Below are positions 16,263 to 23,222 of a stretch of DNA of 29,565 nucleotides, one piece after another. Numbering within the stretch: the first letter of the stretch is position 1; the number at the start of each line of letters is the position of its first letter. A program made the translations under genes and the position numbers. The notes below the pieces were generated by a model. The model was given only the letters and a program-made list of their open reading frames with translations. It was not told the origin of the DNA and searched no databases. The DNA is taken from IMG/VR virus record IMGVR_UViG_3300048928_000222, positions 1 to 29,565 of that record; one strand, given 5' to 3'. The DNA is from a virus.

Positions 16263-16886
16263 TCAGTCGCTACATACGTCGGCGATGTCCTTATAGGACA
16301 TCCCTTTGGCTCTCAGCTGATCTTTAAACTCGTCACTGCATGTCGCCACAACCTCTGACTTTCCCTTCTCGTCGCCTCTACTCATCCACGCAGGTCTAGC
16401 GACACTCATTTCGAGCGTAGGCGCTTTGAATTCCTCTTTGAACCCATCCTTGCACGCACTGTGCTTTGGATTGTCCACACAGAATTCTCGGACGTCGACT
16501 GGCGGGTCCCCTACCCAAGGCTCAGAGACTTCGCAACCGCCCTCCCAATAGAAGGAGCCTCGATGCGGCGTCGAAATCAAGGTGTAGGTTCTGAAGCCAA
16601 CGTACCCACCAAAGCCATTTCTTGCATTCAAGATTACGCACATGCGGTAACCACAGACGTCTGAACGGCCTGGATGCCCGCGGCTCATGCAAGTGGCATA
16701 TGGCCGACTGATAGCAAACCCGTACATATTCGCTGGGTCACGCAGGAGGCCTCCAATGCCCATGAATGCGGTTTCAACGGCTTCACCGTACGTTGGCGGC
16801 GCTCCGTAGCCCGGCTCCTGTGCTTGGCGCGCGTAAGCGGGCGCCCCCACGAGCAAGAGAGCCGTGAGAATTGCGTAGTTCTTCAT
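16263..16886 (-). CDS. Secreted eight-cysteine protein (moron)
   Basis: A 207-residue protein with a signal peptide (MKNYAILTALLLVGAPAYA, cleavage about residue 19). The mature part has eight cysteines, three within TCMSRGHPGRSDVCGYRMC, plus GGC, EFC, SAC, TCS and VCS, which suggests four disulfides in an exported protein. An aromatic and glycine-rich middle (GFGGYVGFRTYTL) looks beta-rich; the C-terminal third is charged and helical. AGGGGA precedes the ATG. It interrupts the tail genes on the same strand but has its own candidate promoter and terminator, and is less GC-rich than its neighbours. These are the marks of a moron expressed from the prophage. No family is recognised; a role in superinfection exclusion or virulence is only a possibility. 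Confidence 0.78.
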   Translation of the reverse strand: MKNYAILTALLLVGAPAYARQAQEPGYGAPPTYGEAVETAFMGIGGLLRDPANMYGFAISRPYATCMSRGHPGRSDVCGYRMCVILNARNGFGGYVGFRTYTLISTPHRGSFYWEGGCEVSEPWVGDPPVDVREFCVDNPKHSACKDGFKEEFKAPTLEMSVARPAWMSRGDEKGKSEVVATCSDEFKDQLRAKGMSYKDIADVCSD

Positions 16887-16909
16887 CTCGTCCCCTGAGT
16901 TTTCCGCCC

Positions 16910-16938
16910 ATGATGCCAGCGGCAGGAAATCGGCTCAA
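16910..16938 (-). promoter_or_regulatory. Candidate sigma-70 promoter of the secreted moron
   Basis: On the minus strand TTGAGC (16938-16933) and CATCAT (16915-16910) are separated by exactly 17 bases, each matching four of six consensus positions. The predicted transcript would start about 17 bases before the ATG at 16886, leaving AGGGGA in the leader. Paired with the terminator at 16212-16240, it would make the gene self-contained. Confidence 0.5.
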
Positions 16939-16948
16939 TCGGATATCG

Positions 16949-17710
16949 CTACGATGGGATCTCTTCAAACTCCATGTATCCGCTGAAATACTGCCGGCTG
17001 ATGTTCTCGGCCGAGGGCAGCTGAGTGGCGTGGCCGTACATCGCAGCGCGCGCGGCCAGAACCGGATCGAACGCCTTGGTCTGAATGTCGCGGTATTGCG
17101 GCACGACACATGCGCGCTGGCGCCCCGCCATCGCCATTGCCAGCGTCTCCCAGTCCGTTCCGGCCAGGCCGCCCTTGCGCACCACTGCCGTCGCGCGGCC
17201 CGACAGCGTCGCGGTCAGGCGGCGGTACACGGCACCGGCTACCGTGTTCACCTGCCCGCCCTTTGTCCGCGTGTGGGTGCTGGCGTCGATCGGCGCCACT
17301 GCCCATCCATCCGTGATTCCAACGTCCACCGTCCGGAAGATCGCGATCTCCCCCACCTCCACGTTGGCCACCGTAGTTTCGATCTGTACCGCCACACTGC
17401 TGACCGCGGCCGTGCCGGTCGGGAAGAGCCATGCACATACGGTCCCGGTCGGCAGGCGTACGGTCTGGCCGATGGCGCCCGCCGCCCGTACGGTGACGCC
17501 GGCTGGCACGTTGAGGCCCAGCACGGCCACGATGCCCGGCACAACAGCCTCAGCCAGGGTGATATTGACGGACAGCGCACCGGTGCGAGCGATGCGCGCC
17601 CGGCGTGCGGGCTTCCCGTCGAACAGCGCCGCGCCGCCGTCCGCCGTCAGCCAAGTCCCACCCACCAGCGCCACCGATTGAGGGGCCGGCATTCCATATC
17701 CGATCAGCAT
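16949..17710 (-). CDS. Tail protein of unknown subtype (tail-tip region)
   Basis: A 253-residue, strand-rich protein (ALSVNITLAEAVVPGIVAVL, VQIETTVANVEVGEIAIFRT) with repeated Ala/Val/Gly/Thr patches and a helical, less repetitive C-terminal third (DWETLAMAMAGRQRACVV). No signal peptide or membrane segment is visible. It begins 4 bases after the stop of the 655-residue tail gene and is surely co-transcribed with it. Position and composition suggest a structural tail or tail-tip component, but no Dit or lambda-M hallmark is recognised. An enzymatic role is unlikely. Confidence 0.7.
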   Translation of the reverse strand: MLIGYGMPAPQSVALVGGTWLTADGGAALFDGKPARRARIARTGALSVNITLAEAVVPGIVAVLGLNVPAGVTVRAAGAIGQTVRLPTGTVCAWLFPTGTAAVSSVAVQIETTVANVEVGEIAIFRTVDVGITDGWAVAPIDASTHTRTKGGQVNTVAGAVYRRLTATLSGRATAVVRKGGLAGTDWETLAMAMAGRQRACVVPQYRDIQTKAFDPVLAARAAMYGHATQLPSAENISRQYFSGYMEFEEIPS

Positions 17711-17714
17711 GCCA

Positions 17715-19682
17715 TCAACCCCACATCGTCAGGACCACGTCGCCCGTGGCCGGGTTGCGCTCAACGCGCCGCACCAGCACTGCCTTACCCTCTTCCAGGC
17801 CGTACCTCGGGTACGTCAGCCGGCCGATCTGGCCGGGCTGGGGGGCCAGGCTCTGATCGCCGCGCACCGTCACCTGGTAGAAAAATCGCTGCTGACGGTA
17901 CATACCCACCACCCGGTCGATCTCGGACTGCGCGTCAGCCGCGTTCCAGAAGAGCGAGATCACCGGATCCGCCGCGTCCGCACGGCGATAGTGCTGGTGC
18001 AGCGCCCCGCCGCCGTAGACCTGCGCGCGGAACAGCCCGGTCAGCTCGTCGCGTCGGGCCTGCGGCACGTCCACCACATCCGTGACCAGGTCCGACGCAG
18101 CCAACGCCTGCGCGTTCGGGCGGTATGCCATGCGGCGTGTCAGGTTCGGCGCGTCGTCTGGCACCGCCACCAGATCCTCGGCCAGGTCGTTGGCCGTGAG
18201 CTCGAACGCCGGAGCACCACCGAACGTCTCGGGGGCCACCACCCGGGTGAAGCGCAGCACACCGGTGGCGTCCTGGTAGCAGGCGGCCCCATAGCTGGGG
18301 AGGATGGCGTTCATGGCATCTCGACCGGTGATCGCATTCCCGGCGTAGTACCCCACGCCCGCATAGCCGGTTGCTGCATCCATCGCGGCGCAGTCGCTGC
18401 CCGACCAAGAGGTTTTGCCCAGGCGGCCCATGATGTCCGCGATCACCTGCCGCAGCGTGGCTGGGCGCTGGCCGGGCCCGACGCTTGAAAGGTCGGCAAC
18501 CACCGGCGTGACCGGAGGCGACTTCATGATCAGCTGCTGCCCGTCGGGCGACAGATTAAACGTGCCCGGCTCCATGAGGTCACCGCGGTCCATCACCACA
18601 TCGGCGTAGACCACGCCGTCGGCCACGAACATCGCCGTCGCATCCGAGTTGGCACCCATCGCCGGCACACTGGCGACCGCACCGATCACCACCGGTTGCG
18701 GCTTCCACGCCAATGCCGCGATGTTCGGCATGAACACGCCGCGGTTGATCGCCTTATCCAGATCGTCGTGAGCATCGCGGAAGTGAACCGTCTTGCTGCC
18801 GTCGTCGTTGATCTCGATGCGGTCCACGGTGAAGCGGAACACGGCAGCTGTGTCCGCCAGCATTCCGGCGGAGCTGCCTGCCCGGATCTGGACCGGCATC
18901 CCCGAGGCGCCGGACAGCGCCAGGCTGTCCAGCAGGCCGTCGGCGTCGAGCACGACGCACTCAGCAGCACTGGTCTGGGTCACCGGGTCGCCGCCCCAAG
19001 GCCAGAAGTTGATCTCGCTGATCAGGTTCACCCCTTCCGCGATCAGCCCCTCGTAGCGTGCGTTTGCCGGCAGGTCGCCCGGTGCAGTCAGCCAGTCCGC
19101 GTCCGACAGGCGGGTTACGGGCCCGGAGGCCGTGACCACCCTCCAGCCGGCGAGTGCAGCCGGGCCCCGCGCGTTCCACTGCCCGGCGTTCACCACCATG
19201 CACAGACCACCGGCCTTACTCGCCGCGAGGGCACCGGCGAAGTGCAGCGGGCCCGCCAATGTGATGTCGCGCTGATGTACCTGTGTGGCGCCCAGGTAGA
19301 GCTGCAGGCGGGTCGGCGTGCCAAACACCACCCGCAGGCCGGCGATGTCACCGTGCTTGGCAATCGGTAGGCCGGTGGCGACAGCCGCGCCATTCAACAT
19401 CACCCGCCCCGTTCCCAGCTCCCACCCGACCCCCGCAGCCGTGGCCCCCGGGTAGGTATTGAGCGGAGCTGCCGCAGTGACAATGCCGACCACTGCCACC
19501 ATCGGGTCGTCGCCCCAAACGGCGAACTCGGCCCCTACCGTTCCCGTGCTTTGCGCCACGTCCGACTTGGCCATGCGGCTGATATTGGCCGCGGCGGTGG
19601 TGGCCAGAGTGAGGCCGCCGTCTCGCACCGCCAGCAGCGGGCCGATGGGAACCGCCGCGAAGCGCCCGAAATTGTCAGCCAT
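17715..19682 (-). CDS. Large tail-tip / hub-like tail protein
   Basis: A 655-residue protein that begins with a strand-rich domain (about 40-200) containing GVGWELGTGRVMLNG, resembling the GW...NG signature of SPRY/concanavalin-like folds. Later parts include VDRIEINDDGSKTVHFRDAH and a long C-terminal part ending QIGRLTYPRYGLEEGKAVLV and RRVERNPATGDVVLTMW, reminiscent of tail hub proteins that form the ring below the tube. It starts 3 bases after the stop of the chaperone GT frame. It should form part of the tail tip or baseplate; the exact equivalence to lambda L/K/J or Tal is not established. Its position before, not after, the tape measure is unusual. Confidence 0.72.
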   Translation of the reverse strand: MADNFGRFAAVPIGPLLAVRDGGLTLATTAAANISRMAKSDVAQSTGTVGAEFAVWGDDPMVAVVGIVTAAAPLNTYPGATAAGVGWELGTGRVMLNGAAVATGLPIAKHGDIAGLRVVFGTPTRLQLYLGATQVHQRDITLAGPLHFAGALAASKAGGLCMVVNAGQWNARGPAALAGWRVVTASGPVTRLSDADWLTAPGDLPANARYEGLIAEGVNLISEINFWPWGGDPVTQTSAAECVVLDADGLLDSLALSGASGMPVQIRAGSSAGMLADTAAVFRFTVDRIEINDDGSKTVHFRDAHDDLDKAINRGVFMPNIAALAWKPQPVVIGAVASVPAMGANSDATAMFVADGVVYADVVMDRGDLMEPGTFNLSPDGQQLIMKSPPVTPVVADLSSVGPGQRPATLRQVIADIMGRLGKTSWSGSDCAAMDAATGYAGVGYYAGNAITGRDAMNAILPSYGAACYQDATGVLRFTRVVAPETFGGAPAFELTANDLAEDLVAVPDDAPNLTRRMAYRPNAQALAASDLVTDVVDVPQARRDELTGLFRAQVYGGGALHQHYRRADAADPVISLFWNAADAQSEIDRVVGMYRQQRFFYQVTVRGDQSLAPQPGQIGRLTYPRYGLEEGKAVLVRRVERNPATGDVVLTMWG

Positions 19683-19685
19683 TCG

Positions 19686-19985
19686 TCATCCCAGTGAATC
19701 AAACCAGTCCTGCGCCTCGTCGTCGTCCGACCGAGGCACCAGCACGTCCATGAAGTCCTGCATGCCGCGCTTCGTGCCTCCCTGGCTGTGCGCGGCGAAG
19801 GTGAAGGCAGCGAATGCGGCCGGCTTGATGTGCAGCCCCACCGGATCGATGGGGTTTCGCTTGTGGAACTCCCACCACCGCAGGAACTCCTTGCGCGACA
19901 TGGTCCCGCGCAGCTCCGCCACCGTGCGATGCAGATGGCCGGCCAGCACATGCCAGAACCAGTCCTCGCCCCGCTGCCTTAGGCG
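19686..19985 (-). CDS. Tail assembly chaperone, T frame (read by -1 frameshift)
   Basis: This open frame overlaps the end of the preceding chaperone frame by a few bases and reads RLRQRGEDWFWHVLAGHLHR, then RKEFLRWWEFHKRNPIDPVG, which resembles the lambda gpT-type region (DUF4035-like, with an aromatic EFxxWxxF...NP pattern). It has no convincing start: a GTG at 19949 lacks a ribosome binding site and would cut off conserved-looking sequence. Translation is expected by -1 slippage at 19985-19991, giving a fusion of 124 + 99 = 223 residues. Such GT fusions bind both tape measure and tail tube and are absent from virions. Confidence 0.85.
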   Translation of the reverse strand, partial: RLRQRGEDWFWHVLAGHLHRTVAELRGTMSRKEFLRWWEFHKRNPIDPVGLHIKPAAFAAFTFAAHSQGGTKRGMQDFMDVLVPRSDDDEAQDWFDSLG

Positions 19986-20356
19986 TTTCCCGCCTCGGCC
20001 TGGGCGTCAGCGGCCTTGTCACCGAAGCCCGAGTGCTTCATGGCCACCTGCTGCAGCTCGGCGGCCACCAGCGGCTTCAGCTGTGCCGCCTGAGCGTCCG
20101 TCATGACCGGCTTGCCGTTCTCGTCGCAGATGGTCGCCGCGATCAGCTTGGCGCGATCGCCGTCCTGGAAAAGCTTGCGGAACTCCGCATCCGGCAGCTC
20201 ACGCACGTGGAACTGCGCCGTGTCCCCGCTGGGCAGGGTGATGGTGTCCGCATGCACGTCCTTGGAGGCGAACATGCCCAGGCTGGTGAATGCCTGTAGC
20301 ACGGATTGTTCGGTGGCGCGCGTATCGGTCGCCGGGGTGTCGTTGGTCTTGCTCAT
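19979..20356 (-). CDS. Tail assembly chaperone, G frame
   Basis: A 125-residue acidic protein (starting MSKTNDTPATDTRATEQSVL) of the lambda-gpG type: strand-rich centre (DTITLPSGDTAQFHVRELPD), then helical (FRKLFQDGDRAKLIAATICD, AAELQQVAMKHSGFG) with an Ala-rich end. AGGAA precedes the start. It ends GCG GGA AAC GCC TAA, with the GGGAAAC slippery heptamer two codons before its stop. It coats and solubilises the tape measure during tail assembly. It lies between the tail tube and tail-tip genes, as expected. Confidence 0.88.
   Translation of the reverse strand: MSKTNDTPATDTRATEQSVLQAFTSLGMFASKDVHADTITLPSGDTAQFHVRELPDAEFRKLFQDGDRAKLIAATICDENGKPVMTDAQAAQLKPLVAAELQQVAMKHSGFGDKAADAQAEAGNA
19985..19991 (-). 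promoter_or_regulatory. -1 programmed ribosomal frameshift site GGGAAAC
   Basis: On the minus strand G GGA AAC in the zero frame is an exact X XXY YYZ heptamer. Slippage to GGG AAA moves ribosomes into the downstream frame, which is open to 19686. The zero-frame stop follows one codon later. This is the standard arrangement for siphophage G/GT tail chaperones. Confidence 0.9.
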
Positions 20357-20407
20357 GGGCCGTTTCCTGAAATGGTGGCTGGGTACGCAGGCCGCGCACG
20401 GCTAACA

Positions 20408-20473
20408 CGCGGGGGTTCCCGCGCACCCGGCCAAAGAGAAGGCCCGCCGTAACGGGCCGAAAGAGAGAGAGAG
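20408..20473. other. Two hairpins and a GA run between tail tube and chaperone
   Basis: CGCGGG/CCCGCG (20408-20413 and 20418-20423, 4-base loop) and GGCCCG/CGGGCC (20441-20446 and 20453-20458) form two stable hairpins, with an AG-dinucleotide run at about 20462-20473. On the minus strand the second hairpin is followed by TTCTCTTT, a weak terminator-like tract. They probably reduce read-through, or protect the 3' end of the abundant tail-tube mRNA relative to the low-copy chaperone. Confidence 0.55.
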
Positions 20474-20490
20474 CGCGCCGTTTATCTCGG

Positions 20491-20967
20491 TCAGGGATTG
20501 CCGTTGGGACGATTGGTCTTGACGGAGCCGGTGCCGCGGATCGTGATGGTTCCCTTCCAGATGTCGTTGTCGGCCACGTTCACTGCGAAGTTCTGGACGA
20601 AGCCCTGGAACTGCTTGGATACCACCGTGGTCGGCGGCGTGATCTTTCCGGCCACGGCGACCGGCTTGGGGACACCAGCCGTTTCGCTCAGCGGGGCGGC
20701 AACCAGGAAGTCCACCACGGCGCCGGTCTCGTGCAGCGCCTCGATCTTCTCGTGGTCGACCGGGTCGTAGTTGATCTCGATGGTGGTGCTACCAGTGGCT
20801 TTCCGGCCGGCGACGAACTGATCCCAGTCGTCGTCGAAGTCGGAGATATCGATCTCCGACGCCTGGCCGTCGGGGAAGCCGACCGAGCGCAGGCGGGTCA
20901 CCTTGATGACTTCGGCCGCGCCGATCGCGATGAACAGCTGGGAATGCTTGGACTTCAAAACGCCCAT
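20491..20967 (-). CDS. Major tail tube protein
   Basis: A 158-residue protein with a tail-tube pattern: IGAAEVIKVTRLRSVGFPDG, then EIDISDFDDDWDQFVAGRKATGSTTIEINYDP, DHEKIEALHETGAVVDFLV, and a C-terminal strand-rich part (NDIWKGTITIRGTGSVK). It polymerises into hexameric rings forming the siphophage tail tube, analogous to lambda V. AGAGGT lies 7 bases before the ATG. Its leader carries a terminator-like hairpin and a second GC-rich hairpin, and its downstream region carries two more, so it is likely on a separately controlled, abundant mRNA. Confidence 0.9.
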   Translation of the reverse strand: MGVLKSKHSQLFIAIGAAEVIKVTRLRSVGFPDGQASEIDISDFDDDWDQFVAGRKATGSTTIEINYDPVDHEKIEALHETGAVVDFLVAAPLSETAGVPKPVAVAGKITPPTTVVSKQFQGFVQNFAVNVADNDIWKGTITIRGTGSVKTNRPNGNP

Positions 20968-20988
20968 TGCGGTTTACCTCTTGTAGAA

Positions 20989-21003
20989 GCCCGGTCGCCG
21001 GGC
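20989..21003 (-). promoter_or_regulatory. GC-rich leader hairpin of the tail tube mRNA
   Basis: GCCCGG/CCGGGC (20989-20994 and 20998-21003) forms a perfect 6-bp stem with a 3-base loop about 15 bases upstream of the tail-tube ribosome binding site. It may stabilise the 5' end of this highly expressed mRNA. It is distinct from the terminator-like hairpin just upstream. Confidence 0.4.
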
Positions 21004-21005
21004 AC

Positions 21006-21026
21006 AAAAAAACCGGCTTGCGCCGG
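21006..21026 (-). terminator. Terminator-like hairpin before the tail tube gene
   Basis: On the minus strand CCGGC/GCCGG with a GCAA tetraloop is followed by seven T. It lies between the tail-completion gene and the tail-tube gene, so unmodified polymerase from the head genes would tend to stop here. Confidence 0.7.
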
Positions 21027-21032
21027 ATCAGA

Positions 21033-21038
21033 TATAGT
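21033..21038 (+). promoter_or_regulatory. Possible -10 box for the membrane-protein moron
   Basis: TATAGT lies 34 bases upstream of the plus-strand ATG at 21072, matching five of six -10 positions. No good -35 box is found at 16-18 bases, so any promoter here would need an activator or other contacts. Confidence 0.3.
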
Positions 21039-21071
21039 TCTCATCCAAGGACGAAGAAGGAATCATCGCCA

Positions 21072-21572
21072 ATGAAAGATCAGAAAGAGAATGGACCAGA
21101 CCGTGCGCCCGACCTTGCACATGCAAGCACTAAAGGCCCGAGTGATCTTCAAGCTTTAGTTGGAGCAGCAATTGCAGTCTTCGTGATTTTCTGTGGCACA
21201 TCCCTCCTATACAGCAAGACATATACGTCAGACGGAACGCTGTGGACTGGCTTTAGGTTTTCTGTGGTCGTTGGTGCAGCCTGCTCCATCATTCCGGGTC
21301 TCATCCTGGGCATATTCTTTGAGCGCGGACGAACAACCTTCGTTTCAATCATAAATTCCGTCAAATCCGGCGACGCGCTCGAAATATTCTGCTACTTAGT
21401 ACTTTCTTTCACGGCGCTCGTGATCGCAATGTGGATAGGGGATAGCTATCTATCTATCTCGTTCACCAAACTAGAACTTATGATCTCTCTAGTTGTCGGC
21501 GCCGTTGCTGGAGCCACCACCCTACCGTTTGCCCTATGGCACATCCTGCGGAAGAAGTCAGCGGACACATAA
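21072..21572 (+). CDS. Four-helix membrane protein (moron, opposite strand)
   Basis: A 166-residue protein with a hydrophilic N-terminal ~25 residues and four predicted membrane segments: about 27-47 (LVGAAIAVFVIFCGTSLLY), 62-83 (VVVGAACSIIPGLILGIFF), 103-123 (LEIFCYLVLSFTALVIAMW) and 135-157 (LMISLVVGAVAGATTLPFAL). ATG at 21072 is chosen over upstream in-frame codons because AAGGA lies 10 bases before it and upstream residues are not protein-like. It is encoded against the structural genes and overlaps the tail-completion gene tail-to-tail by 15 bases. Its lower GC content also sets it apart. No family is recognised; inner-membrane proteins in this setting often alter superinfection or the cell surface. 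Confidence 0.78.
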   Translation: MKDQKENGPDRAPDLAHASTKGPSDLQALVGAAIAVFVIFCGTSLLYSKTYTSDGTLWTGFRFSVVVGAACSIIPGLILGIFFERGRTTFVSIINSVKSGDALEIFCYLVLSFTALVIAMWIGDSYLSISFTKLELMISLVVGAVAGATTLPFALWHILRKKSADT

Positions 21573-21917
21573 CACGCGAACGTCGAAGGAAACGCCGAAG
21601 GCACCGGTGTCGTCGTCATCAGGCGTGGGGTTGTACGACTCGATACTGCCGTGCCGCTCCACCTCGTCACGGATGGAAACCGCAGCGGCGTTCGCTTGGC
21701 TGGCGCTCTCTCCCCAAACGGTCAGGCGCACCCGCCAGCCGTCTGCCGGCGGAGGATCGGAAAGCTGCGCCAGCGGTGACCCGCCCACGACGCTCCACGT
21801 CGCGTAGGGCAGCGTCGCGCCCTCGTGCGCCAGCCCGGGCCACACGCGAATCGGGTCGCCCAACAGCGCGCGCACAGGAGCGCTGGCCTGCAAGATCGAT
21901 TGAATCGGAGGAACCAT
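21558..21917 (-). CDS. Tail completion / neck protein (DUF3168-like)
   Basis: A 119-residue protein with the DUF3168 pattern: PPIQSILQASAPVRALLGDP, ATLPYATWSVVGGSP, RVRLTVWGESASQANAAAVS (the conserved VxxWxxS...A segment) and a strand-rich C-terminus. These proteins join the completed tail to the head. ATG at 21917 overlaps the upstream gp10-like stop as TGATG, indicating translational coupling. An in-frame upstream extension would lie inside the preceding gene and is rejected. Its last 15 bases overlap the 3' end of the plus-strand membrane-protein gene. Confidence 0.82.
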   Translation of the reverse strand: MVPPIQSILQASAPVRALLGDPIRVWPGLAHEGATLPYATWSVVGGSPLAQLSDPPPADGWRVRLTVWGESASQANAAAVSIRDEVERHGSIESYNPTPDDDDTGAFGVSFDVRVLCVR

Positions 21918-22423
21918 CACAGTACCCAGCCTTGCCGTTTCAGCGCGCGAGTGATCGCGATCCACGTTTCATTGATGATCGCTTGGGCCGCTTGCGGACC
22001 ACGGGCTTCCGCCGAGGGCGTCAGGAATGGCTTTGCGGCCATCTTCTTGGTCCCGAACTCAACGTGCCGCCAGTAGTGCGCCCAGCCCGTCGTTTCATAG
22101 ACCTTGCCGACGCGCCGCAGGCGCTGGTTGCGCTTCGTGTTCGAGTACTTGGCCTTTCGGCCTACCCGGACACCGACGGTGAAGTACTCCCCGTCCTTGC
22201 CCACTCCTGCCCGGCGGCGGTTCCTCGCATTGGCCCTGCGGACCACGATTTCGCTGGCAAGGAAGCCGGAATGCTTCACCACACGGTTCCGCGCCTCATC
22301 ACGGATGATGTTGCCGCCCTTGCGCATGCCGGTGCGCAGTGGCTTCCCACGGACCTCGTCCGGCAGGCCACGCAGGGTAGTCAGCAGCCCCTTCAGGCCA
22401 TACAGCTGTAGCTCTTCAGCCAT
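21917..22423 (-). CDS. HK97-gp10-like head-tail protein
   Basis: A 168-residue basic protein: LYGLKGLLTTLRGLPDEVRG, then RKGGNIIRDEARNRVVKHSG, a strand-rich middle, AHYWRHVEFGTKKMAAKPFL and an Ala/Ile-rich helix. The VEFGT...A.PFL pattern is typical of HK97 gp10-type proteins at the head-tail interface. ATG at 22423 follows AGGGG and overlaps the preceding gene's stop by 8 bases. It lies in standard order between head closure and tail completion. Confidence 0.9.
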   Translation of the reverse strand: MAEELQLYGLKGLLTTLRGLPDEVRGKPLRTGMRKGGNIIRDEARNRVVKHSGFLASEIVVRRANARNRRRAGVGKDGEYFTVGVRVGRKAKYSNTKRNQRLRRVGKVYETTGWAHYWRHVEFGTKKMAAKPFLTPSAEARGPQAAQAIINETWIAITRALKRQGWVL

Positions 22424-22742
22424 CGGATACCCCTGCATCCACCATGAGGGTGATGTGGCGTCGCGCGGTAGGGTCCGGCAGCACCGCCCGGATCGCGTAC
22501 ACCTTGCCGTCGAAGATCACGCGCATGGTATTGAGGACGCAAGGTAGATACGGGATCTCCATCCGGGCAGTCACCTGCCCATGCTCGGCACTTGCTGCCG
22601 TGAACTCGCGCCCCGATAGCGGCACGACCTCTGCCGGGACATTGGCGCGCCAATCAACCCAGCTCTTGGTGTCTCCGCCTAGATCGTCACGGACAGCCTT
22701 GTAGTCCTGAAGGGCGATGCGATGGCGATATTTCCCGGCCAT
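22416..22742 (-). CDS. Head closure protein (SPP1 gp16-like)
   Basis: A 108-residue protein beginning MAGKYRHRIALQDYKAVRDD, then WVDWRANVPAEVVPLSGREF and a central VTARMEIPYLP strand pair, matching head-tail adaptor/closure proteins of the SPP1 gp16 / lambda FII type. ATG at 22742 overlaps the connector stop as TGATG; an upstream in-frame start would lie inside that gene. It closes the portal channel after DNA packaging and provides the tail docking surface. Confidence 0.85.
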   Translation of the reverse strand: MAGKYRHRIALQDYKAVRDDLGGDTKSWVDWRANVPAEVVPLSGREFTAASAEHGQVTARMEIPYLPCVLNTMRVIFDGKVYAIRAVLPDPTARRHITLMVDAGVSDG

Positions 22743-23041
22743 CAGTAGAGCCTCAGCCGTCGATGCGGCCAAAGTAGCCTTTCAAAAGCCTTGTCCGAAT
22801 TTGCCGAGTTCGCCGCTTCGGGATCTTTGTACCGGGTGACCACCTTCAGCATCACAGCAGCTGCCACAGCCCCAGGGACCGCAACTGCCGCGCCATCGGA
22901 GTCCAGCCAAGGAATTGGCCTTTTGAGGTAGTCCGTCGCCTCCGCCTCGGCCTCAACAATCAGCCGATCGATTAGGTCGTCGTCGCCATCATGTATGACA
23001 GGAATTGCGGCCTTCGCGTCTTCACGAGTTACTACGCCCAC
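22742..23041 (-). CDS. Head-tail connector protein (gp6-like)
   Basis: A 99-residue helical protein: REDAKAAIPVIHDGDDDLID, RLIVEAEAEATDYLKRPIPW, then AVAAAVMLKVVTRYKDPEAA, the pattern of HK97 gp6 / SPP1 gp15 connectors that form a ring under the portal. GTG at 23041 is preferred because AGGGG lies 7 bases upstream; a longer in-frame start at 23074 would reach into the preceding gene without a ribosome binding site. It overlaps the 66-residue gene upstream by 20 bases. Confidence 0.85.
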   Translation of the reverse strand: MGVVTREDAKAAIPVIHDGDDDLIDRLIVEAEAEATDYLKRPIPWLDSDGAAVAVPGAVAAAVMLKVVTRYKDPEAANSANSDKAFERLLWPHRRLRLY

Positions 23042-23222
23042 GGGTTTTCCCCTTGTTCTCGGGAGCTGCTGCACGCGCCTTGTTCTCAGGAAGCTGCAGA
23101 AGGCCCATGCGGCTGGCGACCTCGAACGCCCGATCGGGGAGATCGTGGTCGCCTTGGTCGAACGTCTCCACCTGGATGCCGTCTGGCGACCAGCTCAGGC
23201 GGCGCTTGAGCGTTGCTTTCAT
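23022..23222 (-). CDS. Small basic protein after the major capsid gene
   Basis: A 66-residue protein: strand-like start (MKATLKRRLSWSPDGIQVET), then DQGDHDLPDRAFEVASRMGL and a Lys/Arg-rich disordered tail. A strong GGAGG 6 bases upstream fixes the start. It lies between major capsid and connector, 45 bases after the capsid stop. Short basic proteins occur here in several HK97-like phages without an assigned role; a head-decoration or connector-assembly role would be a guess. Confidence 0.72.
   Translation of the reverse strand: MKATLKRRLSWSPDGIQVETFDQGDHDLPDRAFEVASRMGLLQLPENKARAAAPENKGKTRGRSNS

Noticed and set aside
16871-18085. Plus-strand open frame of about 400 codons opposite the tail genes
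   Set aside because: It is antisense to two convincing tail genes and a promoter region, and its sequence is Arg/Pro/His-rich without any recognisable motif.
20459-20475. GA-dinucleotide run as a phase-variation repeat
   Set aside because: It is short and lies outside coding sequence and away from any promoter box; slippage here would not switch a gene in an obvious way.
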